Positions 45,413 through 54,662 of a stretch of DNA of 64,000 nt are shown one piece after another. The position numbers and the translations under genes were made by a program. How positions within the stretch are numbered: position 1 is the first letter of the stretch; every line of letters starts with the position of its first letter. The stretch spans positions 1 to 64,000 of the forward strand of contig JAGAKZ010000045.1 of assembly GCA_017848115.1 (NCBI GenBank), read 5' to 3'. A model generated the notes under the pieces. It was not told the origin of the DNA, did no database searches, and worked only from the letters and a program-made list of their open reading frames with translations. This DNA is from Oscillospiraceae bacterium (GTDB lineage Bacteria > Bacillota > Clostridia > Oscillospirales > Ruminococcaceae).

Positions 45413-47104
45413 TCAGATCATCAACGTTTCACCCATCTTCACCTTGCATGATTTTCCACTAAACGCTATTCCATAACTTATTACTTTTTTATAACGCTCA
45501 TCTATCAATTGTGTTGAATAACGCTTATCCTTTATCTGTTCAAGTGCCTTATCGCACTGCAAATCCAGCTTTTCAAATGAGTCTGCAAGTTTGACTTCAA
45601 TTACCACTGCTTTCTTTCTCTGTGAATATTCACACACAGTAATATCGGTTCTTCCATCTCCGTTTTCACGGTTTGATTTTATTTCATATCCGTCATTTCC
45701 GATTAACAGTCCTGTCAGAAATCCATGGTAGTAATTCTCTAATGTATCATGATAACTTATACTTTTCCTCAACCACCCGCAGATTTCGTCTTCAAGTTTT
45801 TCAGGTTCTTCATTTAGCATTGCTTCAAAAAGTTTTGTAGTTCCTTCACGTTGTACAGATTCTTCAAACCATCTCATGATAGTATTTTCATACACCGTCA
45901 TAACTTCTACATTCGGTATAACCATCTCAGATATAGTTCCTCTGCCGGTAAATTCTGTGCTTATTTGTTTAAGGTAACCTGTAAACAGGAGAAAACTCCA
46001 GATATCATTGCTGTTTACATTTATATCTGAATACACCGTGTTTTCGTTTATCTGAGCTTTTATACTTTCACCTGCTATAAGTGCTTCTATTTTCTTTTTC
46101 GTCTGTTCATTTGATTTTGATACAAGTTCGTGTACTATACTGTTTGAACTTGTATTTATCCAGTACGGTTTACACGATATTTCGTTTCCGGCTACAGCTG
46201 AACTGATATACTGTATTATGCTCCATGGGTTGTATATCTCTGTTTTACCAAAAAGATATCCGTCATACCACTTTTTCATTTCAGAAAGTCTGTCCGAAAG
46301 ATCATACTCCATTGCAAGCTTTTCAACTTCAGCCTGAGTAAATCCGAAATATTGTGAAAATTCAATTTCCGTTATAGGATACACACGCAGATTGTTAAGA
46401 CCTGTAAATATACTCTCTTTTGAAATTCTAAGACACCCCGTCAGAATCGCAAATTCAAGTGACGGATTTGTTTTAAGAACGCTTTCAAATACACTCCTTA
46501 TAAACGATACCATTTTATCATAATATCCGCAAAAATATGAATTTTCGAGCGGAACATCATATTCATCTATGAGAACTATAACATTCTCTTTATAAAATTC
46601 TTTCAGACATCTTGAAAGCAACTGCAAAGATGTATTGTACACCGAATCATCTGCTTCATCTGAAATGATTGCTTCAAATTTCTTTTTATCAGCTGGGAGA
46701 AGATCATCACACTTTAAAACTTTTCTGTGTCGTCCGAACTCATTTGTGATGATATTTTTAAACTCTGTAAACGCCTGTTTATAATCAGGTTGTTTCATAC
46801 TTTTCAGAGAAATTGTGATAACCGGATACCGTCCCTGATATTTAAGATATTCCTCCCCTTCTTCTGATATCCTGAGGTTTTCAAAAAGATATGCATTGCT
46901 TTCATCAGTTTTTTCAAAAAAACGCTGTATCATACTCATATTCAGTGTTTTTCCGAAACGTCGGGGGCGAGTGATGAGACTTATCGTATCTCTGCAATCA
47001 ATAATATCCTTTATCATAAGTGTTTTATCTATAAAGTAGTACTCTTTATCTACTAATCTTTTAAAATCTTCCACTCCAACGGGTATTGGTTTTCTTTTCG
47101 GCAT
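45413..47104 (-). CDS. AAA-ATPase-like / PD-(D/E)XK nuclease-like protein
   Basis: A 563-residue protein of the family whose N-terminus reads PIPVGVEDFKRLVDK, with a P-loop variant RPRRFGKTLNMSM, Walker B VIVLIDEYDVPL and a C-terminal PD-(D/E)XK-type nuclease fold (GDGRTDITVCEYSQRKKAVVIEVK is its D...ExK core). Such genes are abundant in gut anaerobes; the role is unproven and may be in defence or mobile-element biology. AAGGAGTG precedes the ATG. It is separate from the next ATPase gene by about 100 bases. Confidence 0.87.
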   Translation of the reverse strand: MPKRKPIPVGVEDFKRLVDKEYYFIDKTLMIKDIIDCRDTISLITRPRRFGKTLNMSMIQRFFEKTDESNAYLFENLRISEEGEEYLKYQGRYPVITISLKSMKQPDYKQAFTEFKNIITNEFGRHRKVLKCDDLLPADKKKFEAIISDEADDSVYNTSLQLLSRCLKEFYKENVIVLIDEYDVPLENSYFCGYYDKMVSFIRSVFESVLKTNPSLEFAILTGCLRISKESIFTGLNNLRVYPITEIEFSQYFGFTQAEVEKLAMEYDLSDRLSEMKKWYDGYLFGKTEIYNPWSIIQYISSAVAGNEISCKPYWINTSSNSIVHELVSKSNEQTKKKIEALIAGESIKAQINENTVYSDINVNSNDIWSFLLFTGYLKQISTEFTGRGTISEMVIPNVEVMTVYENTIMRWFEESVQREGTTKLFEAMLNEEPEKLEDEICGWLRKSISYHDTLENYYHGFLTGLLIGNDGYEIKSNRENGDGRTDITVCEYSQRKKAVVIEVKLADSFEKLDLQCDKALEQIKDKRYSTQLIDERYKKVISYGIAFSGKSCKVKMGETLMI

Positions 47105-47207
47105 CTACTTCACTCCTTGAAATATATATTTTTTATTAATTTTATACTACAATAGTTTTTTTCTGTTGTCAAGTTATTTATATTCTTAATTTTGAGCAAA
47201 TATTTTT

Positions 47208-48584
47208 TTAATCAAAACTATATAACCGTTTTCCATCCACAAGAATAAACTCTTTCTCATCTTCAAATGTAAATCCTCCGGAACATACAAAGCCAACTCC
47301 TGAAACCTGTATTCCACGAATCATTTCTAACTGCTCTTTTTCCTGCTTACATTCTTCAAGTGTCATAGGTCTGTCAAAATATTTACATTCATAAAAATCA
47401 TACCGGTCACCATCACGTTTCAGTACACAATCAAATTCTCCGTTTGTTTTTGTCTTAGGATCATCGTACCAGTAACTTCCGAAATCCTCGATATCCGGAT
47501 ATTCTCCAAGTACAGACATTCTGTGAAAATATTGTAGAACGATTCCTTCCAATCGTCTGCTGATAAACTGTGTTATAGAAGGTTTAATATTTCTGTTATA
47601 AAACTGTTCTTCACCGATTCTTGATATTGTACCTGACTTTCCAAAAATAAAAGAAAAATAAAAACGCATGAGATTATCCATGATCTCATAAAATTGTTTT
47701 TTCTTATCGTTCCTTCTATTTATCGGCTCTGTCTTTTGAATAGTCTCCATATCAAGAAGAACCTTTAATTGTTTATCCAACAAACCGGTTTCACTGTTTC
47801 CAAGCTTATCTCTTATCTCCGTATACTTCTTTTTTCCGTTTCCAAGAGCTTCAAGAATTCTTACATCAAAAGACTTTTGAATTTCTTTGAGCATGATGTT
47901 TTCTATATGCGAACGAATCAAACCTGTTTCAGGTAACAACATATTAACTATATTCTCCTGAAGCGTCAGGTCTGAGTTCAGATTTTCTAAAACATATGGA
48001 CAGCCACCAAATACAGCATAATATGCTATCTTATCTTTCACGCTAAGTTCCGGGTAAAACATAGAGGATTCATAGTAATCAAAATCATGAATATGCTGAA
48101 TCAGCGAAAACCTGCCAAAGAGCGGATTTCCTTCTGTCAGGAGCTCCTTCATAATAGTGATATAAGAACCGCATAGTATCAGTTTTACATTTTCAGGCAA
48201 GCGGTCGATCACTATCTGCATATATGAATCCACTTCATTTTTCTTTCGGGTCTGCTTTAGATATGGGTATTCATCAATAATAAGCAAAATTTTCTTATTC
48301 AGCGTTTTAAGATAATCCATCATTTCAAAAATCGAATCAAAATGCATATTTGGAAGAGAAAGACATTCCGATATACTTTGGTAAATCAGTTCAAGGTTTC
48401 CTTCAAATGTACTGGATACGCACATATGATTGATAACAACACCCTCAAAACTTTTTGTTACTTCATTTATCAACGTCGATTTTCCTACTCTTCGTTTTCC
48501 GTATATAAGAACAGCCGTCTTACGCTTCCAGTTTGAAAGTTCTGCTGAAAGTTGCTTTAGTTCCTTTTGTCGTCCGATGAACAT
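47208..48584 (-). CDS. Archaeal-type ATPase with DUF234-like nuclease domain
   Basis: A 458-residue protein: FIGRQKELKQL start, Walker A YGKRRVGKST (about 29-38), Walker B LLIIDEYPYL, a winged-helix region, then a C-terminal DUF234-type domain with the endonuclease-like core EFDCVL...YDFYECKYF. Function unknown. Its promoter (48647-48675) is bracketed by two 36-base repeats, so it is likely under tight control, perhaps by its own product. AGAGGATA precedes the ATG. Confidence 0.85.
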   Translation of the reverse strand: MFIGRQKELKQLSAELSNWKRKTAVLIYGKRRVGKSTLINEVTKSFEGVVINHMCVSSTFEGNLELIYQSISECLSLPNMHFDSIFEMMDYLKTLNKKILLIIDEYPYLKQTRKKNEVDSYMQIVIDRLPENVKLILCGSYITIMKELLTEGNPLFGRFSLIQHIHDFDYYESSMFYPELSVKDKIAYYAVFGGCPYVLENLNSDLTLQENIVNMLLPETGLIRSHIENIMLKEIQKSFDVRILEALGNGKKKYTEIRDKLGNSETGLLDKQLKVLLDMETIQKTEPINRRNDKKKQFYEIMDNLMRFYFSFIFGKSGTISRIGEEQFYNRNIKPSITQFISRRLEGIVLQYFHRMSVLGEYPDIEDFGSYWYDDPKTKTNGEFDCVLKRDGDRYDFYECKYFDRPMTLEECKQEKEQLEMIRGIQVSGVGFVCSGGFTFEDEKEFILVDGKRLYSFD

Positions 48585-48597
48585 ATGCTTATCCTCT

Positions 48598-48633
48598 TTT
48601 CTGAATTATTTTTCTCTGAATTTTTATTCAGAA
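48598..48633. repeat. 36-base direct repeat, promoter-distal copy
   Basis: This 36-base unit, which contains TTCTGAA-type inverted half-sites and an ATTCAG/CTGAAT hairpin, recurs at 48677-48712 with one mismatch. This copy covers the start of the transcript of the ATPase gene. Confidence 0.85.
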
Positions 48634-48646
48634 TGATATTATAATT

Positions 48647-48675
48647 ATTATACAACAAAAAAGACATGATATCAA
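48647..48675 (-). promoter_or_regulatory. Promoter of the ATPase gene at 47208-48584
   Basis: Minus-strand TTGATA (48670-48675), 17 bases, TATAAT (48647-48652). The two copies of the 36-base repeat flank it exactly, one ending just before the -35 box and one beginning just after the transcription start. Confidence 0.8.
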
Positions 48676-48676
48676 G

Positions 48677-48712
48677 TTTCTGAATTATTTTTCTCTGAAT
48701 TTTTTTTCAGAA
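48677..48712. repeat. 36-base direct repeat, upstream copy
   Basis: The second copy of the unit at 48598-48633, 79 bases away. Its position abutting the -35 box suggests operator sites allowing DNA looping across the promoter. Confidence 0.85.
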
Positions 48713-48722
48713 AAAAACAAAA

Positions 48723-48759
48723 GCAACCGCAGTTTCAGAAATATATCTGTTGCGGTTAC
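48723..48759 (-). terminator. Terminator of the BREX operon
   Basis: A 9-bp stem (GCAACCGCA at 48723-48731 with 48751-48759, one wobble) with a 19-base loop, followed on the minus strand by a T-rich tract (48710-48722). It lies 104 bases after the brxL stop. Confidence 0.7.
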
Positions 48760-48862
48760 TTTAAATATGATGTACATATTTTAATTTTCACTTAAAACAT
48801 CGAAAACCGAAACTCATCTCACCAACCATACCATTCCTCATGGTCAAAATGCAGATTTCCTC

Positions 48863-50950
48863 TCACTCCACCCCCAACGCCTTATACACAGCATCTTCTG
48901 CACTGCTATAAAATATCAGGCTAAAACTACCGACGAGTTCGGAGGGGACTGTTCCGAGATCGACTGCTGATGTGATCGGTAACAGAACCTTTTTAGCACC
49001 GCTGTCAAGGCACACCTGGAGTGAATTTGCAAGCTCGTCTACTTTTATCATCGTACCGGCAATACTTATCTCACCGAGTACGGCAAGGCTTGAAACTGTT
49101 GGTTTTCCAAGAGCGATGGAGCATAGGGCGATAAGTGTGGGCAGAGCGAGTTTATCTGTCATTCCTATACCTTGCAAGTCCTGATAGTTAATGATATAAT
49201 CTTTTGACGCTGTGCTTATTGAACCGCTTATGCGGTTTCCGTTGGCTTTGAGGTAGTTAAAGGCTGTTGTTGTGGCTTCTTTGCTTTCTCTGCCGGAATT
49301 TAATCCTGTGCGTTCAAATTTGCCGTTGCCGGGGAGCATCTGGCTTTCGAGTCTGAATACGCCGAGCATACCTGAAGAGCCATGGGATACAGTGTATACT
49401 TGTCCGGGATTGCACATTCCTTCGGGTATGAGTTTGCCTCCGCCCTGTTCGGGAACAGAAACGAATTTTTCTTCAAATGTTTCTTTGTCTATGTATGAGA
49501 AATTTACATCGTAAAATTCCATACCACCAAGTTTTTTGAGCTGTTCTTTGACTCTGCGACGCATTTCAAGGGCAAATACCAGTATTTCTTCAAGGTCTGA
49601 TTTGTCATATTCGCCGTCAGGGTATATGAGTTTTATTAATCCGCCTACTATTTTTCTGACGGCAATAGTGTCACGCTGATTCAAATTTTTTCCTAAACCA
49701 AAATACTTGTCGAGTGCATCTCCGTGTTGTTCCTTGCGGAGTTCACGTATAAATTCGGCAAGATAGTCAGTGATAAACCCATAATCATCTGTAAAATGTT
49801 CGGGTCTGAACTTAGGTATCTCCCAGCCCGGAACGTAGCAGTGCATACGGTCGAGAAATGCGGTATCCATTCCCATTTCAGGAGGAAAAGGATCAAACAG
49901 ACTTGATGTTTTTAAAAGTACATCTACGCTCTGATTTATATTTCCCACAAAAACCATTGAAGCAGATGCTGTCTTTTCTTCCTTGCCTCGTGCAAATGAA
50001 CCCGATGCCATATAGTCTTTCATTATCTGTATTCCGTCTTTGTCCTTAAAGCTGATACCGGCTACTTCATCAAAAGCCACGCAATCCCAAAGTCCAACAA
50101 GTCCGATTGTTTTTCGTGCCATGTTGTAAAAAAGATTGGCTACTGTGGTCTGACCGCCTGAAACGAGAATACTGTTTGGCGAGATCTCTTTGTATATATG
50201 AGATTTACCGGTACTTCTCGGTCCAAGTTCGCATAGGTTAAAGTTGTTTTCTATAAGAGGGATCATTCTTGCAAGGAGTAACCATTTTTCACGTTGTTTG
50301 AGTGAATCAGGCTCATATCCGCATGAGCGGAGCATTACGTCGATCCATTCTTCTTTGGTAAAGGCTTTTCTTCCCTCTTTAAGTTCGGTTATATCAACAT
50401 GAGGCATCTGAATAGGTGTTAATTTTCTGATGCTTATCGGCGACAGGTTCTGAACTTTTTTCTTCAGATCGGGGTCTGCGTCAGGGAACTGATCGTCACC
50501 GTATTCAAGCTGAATGATGCACCATATGCCTCCGCAAAGAAGCCTGTCAAATTTTTCAGGGTATTCATCTTCAAGAAGGGTTCTTATCCCCAGATTTGAA
50601 AAATCAGCTTCATATCTGTCTTTTGTAAGATTTATATTTGCAGTGATCTTGTCTATAACTGTGTACGAACCTCGTTTACGAAGTAATGATAAGATCTTCT
50701 GTGCTTCGTCGGGGCGTACATAGTTGTCGGACAAAATTTTCTTTACTGTTTCAACGCCTTTTTCGATTATTTCAGGGTCATCTGACGAACAGTACTGACC
50801 AAGCAAAAATTCAAGTACGTATACAGGAACGTTTATTCCCTCTTTTATGTGTTTGGTAAGGTCTTTTCTTACTATTTTTCCGTCAAAACACTGACGTAGT
50901 TTATACTTTATTACTTCACGGTCGCTTGTTACTTCTTCAAACTGTTCCAT
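48863..50950 (-). CDS. brxL: BrxL, Lon-like ATPase of type 1 BREX
   Basis: A 695-residue protein with a P-loop GPRSTGKS (about 243-250), a Walker B-like WDCVAFDEVAG, and a C-terminal Lon-protease-like domain (GISIAGTMIKVDELANSL, then GAKKVLLPITSAVDL). The usual Lon nucleophile Ser context (GPSAG) is not preserved, as is typical of BrxL, which acts as a DNA-binding motor in phage restriction. The ATG at 50950 follows GAGGCGAG; the longest start would run 26 bases into the upstream gene. It is the last gene of the BREX operon, as in canonical type 1 systems. Confidence 0.95.
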   Translation of the reverse strand: MEQFEEVTSDREVIKYKLRQCFDGKIVRKDLTKHIKEGINVPVYVLEFLLGQYCSSDDPEIIEKGVETVKKILSDNYVRPDEAQKILSLLRKRGSYTVIDKITANINLTKDRYEADFSNLGIRTLLEDEYPEKFDRLLCGGIWCIIQLEYGDDQFPDADPDLKKKVQNLSPISIRKLTPIQMPHVDITELKEGRKAFTKEEWIDVMLRSCGYEPDSLKQREKWLLLARMIPLIENNFNLCELGPRSTGKSHIYKEISPNSILVSGGQTTVANLFYNMARKTIGLVGLWDCVAFDEVAGISFKDKDGIQIMKDYMASGSFARGKEEKTASASMVFVGNINQSVDVLLKTSSLFDPFPPEMGMDTAFLDRMHCYVPGWEIPKFRPEHFTDDYGFITDYLAEFIRELRKEQHGDALDKYFGLGKNLNQRDTIAVRKIVGGLIKLIYPDGEYDKSDLEEILVFALEMRRRVKEQLKKLGGMEFYDVNFSYIDKETFEEKFVSVPEQGGGKLIPEGMCNPGQVYTVSHGSSGMLGVFRLESQMLPGNGKFERTGLNSGRESKEATTTAFNYLKANGNRISGSISTASKDYIINYQDLQGIGMTDKLALPTLIALCSIALGKPTVSSLAVLGEISIAGTMIKVDELANSLQVCLDSGAKKVLLPITSAVDLGTVPSELVGSFSLIFYSSAEDAVYKALGVE

Positions 50951-50972
50951 AAATTCTCGCCTCATTACATTA

Positions 50973-52043
50973 TCATAATTTTGAATAAAGTTTATCAAGT
51001 TTATATTTTAAATAATACATTTTCTGAATAAATTCATCTACAAATATTTCATTCGTATTAGTAGTTAAAAACAACAAATCATCCTTAATATCCTTGTATA
51101 GTTGATAATAAATATTGTTATTTTTTTTATCTTTATTCTTTTCAAGTTTTAAAATTTCTTTTTCACATTTTTTAATAATAATTGAATGTTTGTTGTTAAG
51201 TCTCAAAATAATTTTATTATTATATTCAGACTTGTACACTTGCAAAAATGATACTATAACAAACATATTTTTTGAATAATCGTTAATAGATTTTTTCAAT
51301 CTATATTTTTTGGAAAAACAATCAATTCCTTCAAAAATAGGATCAAAAATAATATATGCAAGAGCACTTTCTTTCATTGTATCTAAAAAAATAACTCTAT
51401 TTTCATTTACACTTTGATAAGTAATTTTAGTTGAATTCATAAATTCGTTTATTTTATTTAGAAAATCAACAACTAAAAAATCTGTGGTACCATTCGAAAA
51501 CATTGAAGATACGGCGATAACATAAATTATTCCTGAAATAAAATAAAACTCTTTCTTACACTTAAATATCAGAACAACGCAAAAACAAACAAGAAAAAAT
51601 GCAAAAAACACACTAATCCTAACAAGATTAACACTAACATCTTTTGCGTGATTAATGTACAATATAAGCCCATCTACATCGGTTCCATGAGATTTAAGAT
51701 AATTAAGATATTCTTTATCTTCATTCGCTTTAACTCTAACTTCATACTCATTAAGAGATAAATATTCATAAAAAGACAACGTTTCGATGTTTTCTTCTGA
51801 ATTTTCAAATTGAATATGTAATTGATTTATATCATAATAAAACAAAAAACCATGATTATATTTTGCTAAATCCTCATCAGACGGAATAAAATACACATTA
51901 TAATCATATTTACCATCAGTAGCCTCTAAATTAAACGATTTTGAATTCACATTTATCATTTTATAAGAAACTGTATATACACAAAAAAATGCAATTATAA
52001 AAATTAATAGTGAAACTAATATACACTTTGCCCACTTATTCAT
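50973..52043 (-). CDS. AT-rich membrane protein inserted in the BREX operon
   Basis: A 356-residue protein: N-terminal membrane helix (about 8-24), an external domain (25-138), two more helices (about 141-160 and 166-182) and a cytoplasmic helical C-terminus of about 160 residues. It is not a core BREX component and I recognise no family. It stands between pglZ and brxL where type 1 operons have none. Base composition is extreme: a counted line (51121-51180) is 12% G+C against 42% for a line of brxL (49021-49080). It is probably a horizontally acquired accessory, perhaps a membrane-acting effector such as those of abortive infection; that is inference. Confidence 0.7.
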   Translation of the reverse strand: MNKWAKCILVSLLIFIIAFFCVYTVSYKMINVNSKSFNLEATDGKYDYNVYFIPSDEDLAKYNHGFLFYYDINQLHIQFENSEENIETLSFYEYLSLNEYEVRVKANEDKEYLNYLKSHGTDVDGLILYINHAKDVSVNLVRISVFFAFFLVCFCVVLIFKCKKEFYFISGIIYVIAVSSMFSNGTTDFLVVDFLNKINEFMNSTKITYQSVNENRVIFLDTMKESALAYIIFDPIFEGIDCFSKKYRLKKSINDYSKNMFVIVSFLQVYKSEYNNKIILRLNNKHSIIIKKCEKEILKLEKNKDKKNNNIYYQLYKDIKDDLLFLTTNTNEIFVDEFIQKMYYLKYKLDKLYSKL

Positions 52044-52061
52044 TTTCTTTTTCTCCTACTT

Positions 52062-54662
52062 CTAAAAAAAGCTGAATTCGTCAACTGCAAACGGAATATC
52101 TATCTGAAATTCTTCCTGCTGTGGCATCAGTATTCCGCTTTCATCTGCTATAACAAGATAATATGTTTCCTTGCTGTCAAACTGCATTGATCTTAAGTTG
52201 AAACTGCATCGGAAAGTTCTTGCCTGCGAATCGTTACTTGTTTTGTCAGCGATTATTTTTACTTTGTCGCTGACTATCATTCCTGAAGAATCGGTAAAAT
52301 AAAGTGAATATGTTGCAGACTCACGATTGTCTCCGACAGCTTCTTGCTGAAAGAAATTAAGTGAGAAAATCATGTTGCTGATTTTTCTGTTTGCAGAAAG
52401 CAGACTTAGCGTAACAGGTTTTGTATCAATTTCATCACGTTTCTTTTTGTACTGACTGCTGTCGTTTCTGAGATAATGATAATCAATGAGCGGAACAACT
52501 ATTTCCTGGAGACTGATACCGCCATGAACGAAATTAAGACCGCCTCCGTGAGTTTTTATACGCACATTTGCCTTGGGAGCAAAAGCTGTATATTCTGTTT
52601 TTCCGTTAAGAAATCTTATAGGCTGGAGGTATTCGGGATTTCCTGAGCTGTTCATAATGCAGTATCGTCTGCCGTATTCAACTTCATTACCGTTCCAGCC
52701 GTTTTTGCTCACTTTATCATCTTCGGTGAGCGGACTGTATGTATAGAGGAAACCGTGATCAGATGTAATAAGTATTTTTGCTCCGCTAAATTCATTGACA
52801 ATAATACGAACCATATTCTTTATCTCATCAATAGCTTCGTCACAAGCTGTAAATACGTCATTTTCTGAGGTGTGAGATGTTTCATCTATTTTGTCATGAT
52901 AGATATAAACAACATCCATTCCCCTTACAAATTCGCTTCTCTGGGCACGTTTTAAACCTATTATATTTTTGTACTGCAAAGCAACACTGTTTGTGTTTTC
53001 AAGTTTCAGTATTTTTTCACGGTTCTGACTGTCGGCAGGCTGACCGTCTGCAAGTACACATAATTTATCGTTTGATCTGACACCGACACTAAGTTCTTTG
53101 TGCGGAAGCAATGCAGTCATTCCAAAAGGTGTTATCGTCGGAAATATTCCGCACATACTGTCTATAGACACTTCGCACTGTGTTTCACGGCGAAGCTGTT
53201 CTGAAAGAGATACAGCCACTTCATATCTTAAAGCGTCAGAGATAATAACAAAAATACGTGAATCAGATGATTTGACATTGTTTTCGTAAAAATCTTCCTG
53301 CCTGTTTATTCCGGAGATATATCCATACTTTTCAAACTCTTCACCTGAAATATCTGTCCAGTTTTCAGAAAGCTTTGTCAGATACCAGCCCGAATACAAT
53401 GCCTCTACCCTGTCTGCAACAGTTTTGAAAAGATCATCGAGCATATCATTTGAGATTTTCAGGCTTTTCTGAAAAGAGCAATGGAACTGTCTGTAGTATG
53501 TATCCATTTTATAATAATCAGAAGTATATGCTTTCCATATATCCTTTGCAACTGCATTATGAAATTCTGCTGAATGTTCAACAAAAAAATTATACATATG
53601 TGCTACGCTTACAAGGCCTTCATAATAGCATGACACATCGCTGTACCACACCATAGTACGACGTTTTTCATTACATTCAAGGATCTTATCAGCAGGTATG
53701 ATCTCATTTTGGATATCGGTCATAAGTTTGATAAGTATAATATTGCTGATACAGGGGAATATTTCTGTATCATACAAAGCATCAAGGTTCATAGCCTTGA
53801 AACGATTGAAAAGTTTCAGTTCACATTCTATTTCCTCGGCAATATTTTTAAAAGAAAGCAGTTCTTCACTGTGAATCCAATGTGATACAATATCATAACA
53901 AAATGACTGGTGAGGTACAGAGATAAAACTTTCAAGTCCTTTCAGATACTCTTCGCTCATAGTTCTTGTAGTTGCAGTCAAAAGTATATGGGAAGCAAGT
54001 CTTCTGAGTGAATGTGAATCTTCCTTATAGCCTGTAGCCTGTGACACCAAAGCCCAGAAAGCATCATCTGCTTCGTAGTTTACCATGCTCTGATATATCT
54101 CATTTGTCTGATTATCGAGTCCGCTTTTAAGAACAGAACGAATGATTCCACTTGGTGCTATATCCTTATTTCCGCATATGGCAGACATTACTGCAAGGTG
54201 AATATGTGACGCTTTTTCAATCTTGTCTGCAAGAGCCACTACTTTATTTCTGCGCTCTTTGGCGTTGAAAAATTTATAATACTTATTCATAACCTCACGA
54301 TAATTCTGAGAAGTAGGAATACCCATTTTCTCCATCAATATTGTATTAGGGTCAGCACGGAATGGTTCACCGCTGTATAATTCAATATTTATAAGCCAGT
54401 TCTTTTCAGGATTTTCGTAAGATACAGGGCAATATACAAGATAATTGCTTGTTGTATCATCAAGGGTCAAAAGTTTTTTTATTTCAAATTGATTTGTTCC
54501 GGTTAGTTTGATTACTTTTACATCAGAAATCGTGATCTCATCGATCTGATCAGTAAATCTTCTTTCTTCATCGTACCAGAAAATAATACGACGCTTATAA
54601 AATTCCGGAAGCGGTGCTGAGAATCTTCTGCTGAGATCCTGCATTATTCTTTCGGTGTCCAT
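52062..54662 (-). CDS. pglZ: PglZ, alkaline-phosphatase-fold protein of BREX
   Basis: An 866-residue protein. The N-terminus (MQDLSRRFSAPLPEFYKRRIIFWYDEERRF, in part) is typical of type A PglZ of BREX-1. The alkaline-phosphatase-like metal site is visible: D476 in VIISDALRYE, D590 in YIYHDKIDE, and D635-H636 in ITSDHGFLY. PglZ is essential for BREX modification and defence and binds PglX. Its ATG directly follows the stop of the AAA gene, with the ribosome site inside that gene. Confidence 0.96.
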   Translation of the reverse strand: MDTERIMQDLSRRFSAPLPEFYKRRIIFWYDEERRFTDQIDEITISDVKVIKLTGTNQFEIKKLLTLDDTTSNYLVYCPVSYENPEKNWLINIELYSGEPFRADPNTILMEKMGIPTSQNYREVMNKYYKFFNAKERRNKVVALADKIEKASHIHLAVMSAICGNKDIAPSGIIRSVLKSGLDNQTNEIYQSMVNYEADDAFWALVSQATGYKEDSHSLRRLASHILLTATTRTMSEEYLKGLESFISVPHQSFCYDIVSHWIHSEELLSFKNIAEEIECELKLFNRFKAMNLDALYDTEIFPCISNIILIKLMTDIQNEIIPADKILECNEKRRTMVWYSDVSCYYEGLVSVAHMYNFFVEHSAEFHNAVAKDIWKAYTSDYYKMDTYYRQFHCSFQKSLKISNDMLDDLFKTVADRVEALYSGWYLTKLSENWTDISGEEFEKYGYISGINRQEDFYENNVKSSDSRIFVIISDALRYEVAVSLSEQLRRETQCEVSIDSMCGIFPTITPFGMTALLPHKELSVGVRSNDKLCVLADGQPADSQNREKILKLENTNSVALQYKNIIGLKRAQRSEFVRGMDVVYIYHDKIDETSHTSENDVFTACDEAIDEIKNMVRIIVNEFSGAKILITSDHGFLYTYSPLTEDDKVSKNGWNGNEVEYGRRYCIMNSSGNPEYLQPIRFLNGKTEYTAFAPKANVRIKTHGGGLNFVHGGISLQEIVVPLIDYHYLRNDSSQYKKKRDEIDTKPVTLSLLSANRKISNMIFSLNFFQQEAVGDNRESATYSLYFTDSSGMIVSDKVKIIADKTSNDSQARTFRCSFNLRSMQFDSKETYYLVIADESGILMPQQEEFQIDIPFAVDEFSFF

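Noticed and set aside
48598..48712. CRISPR-like repeat
   Set aside because: Only two copies, with a promoter between them and no cas genes; a regulatory repeat fits better.
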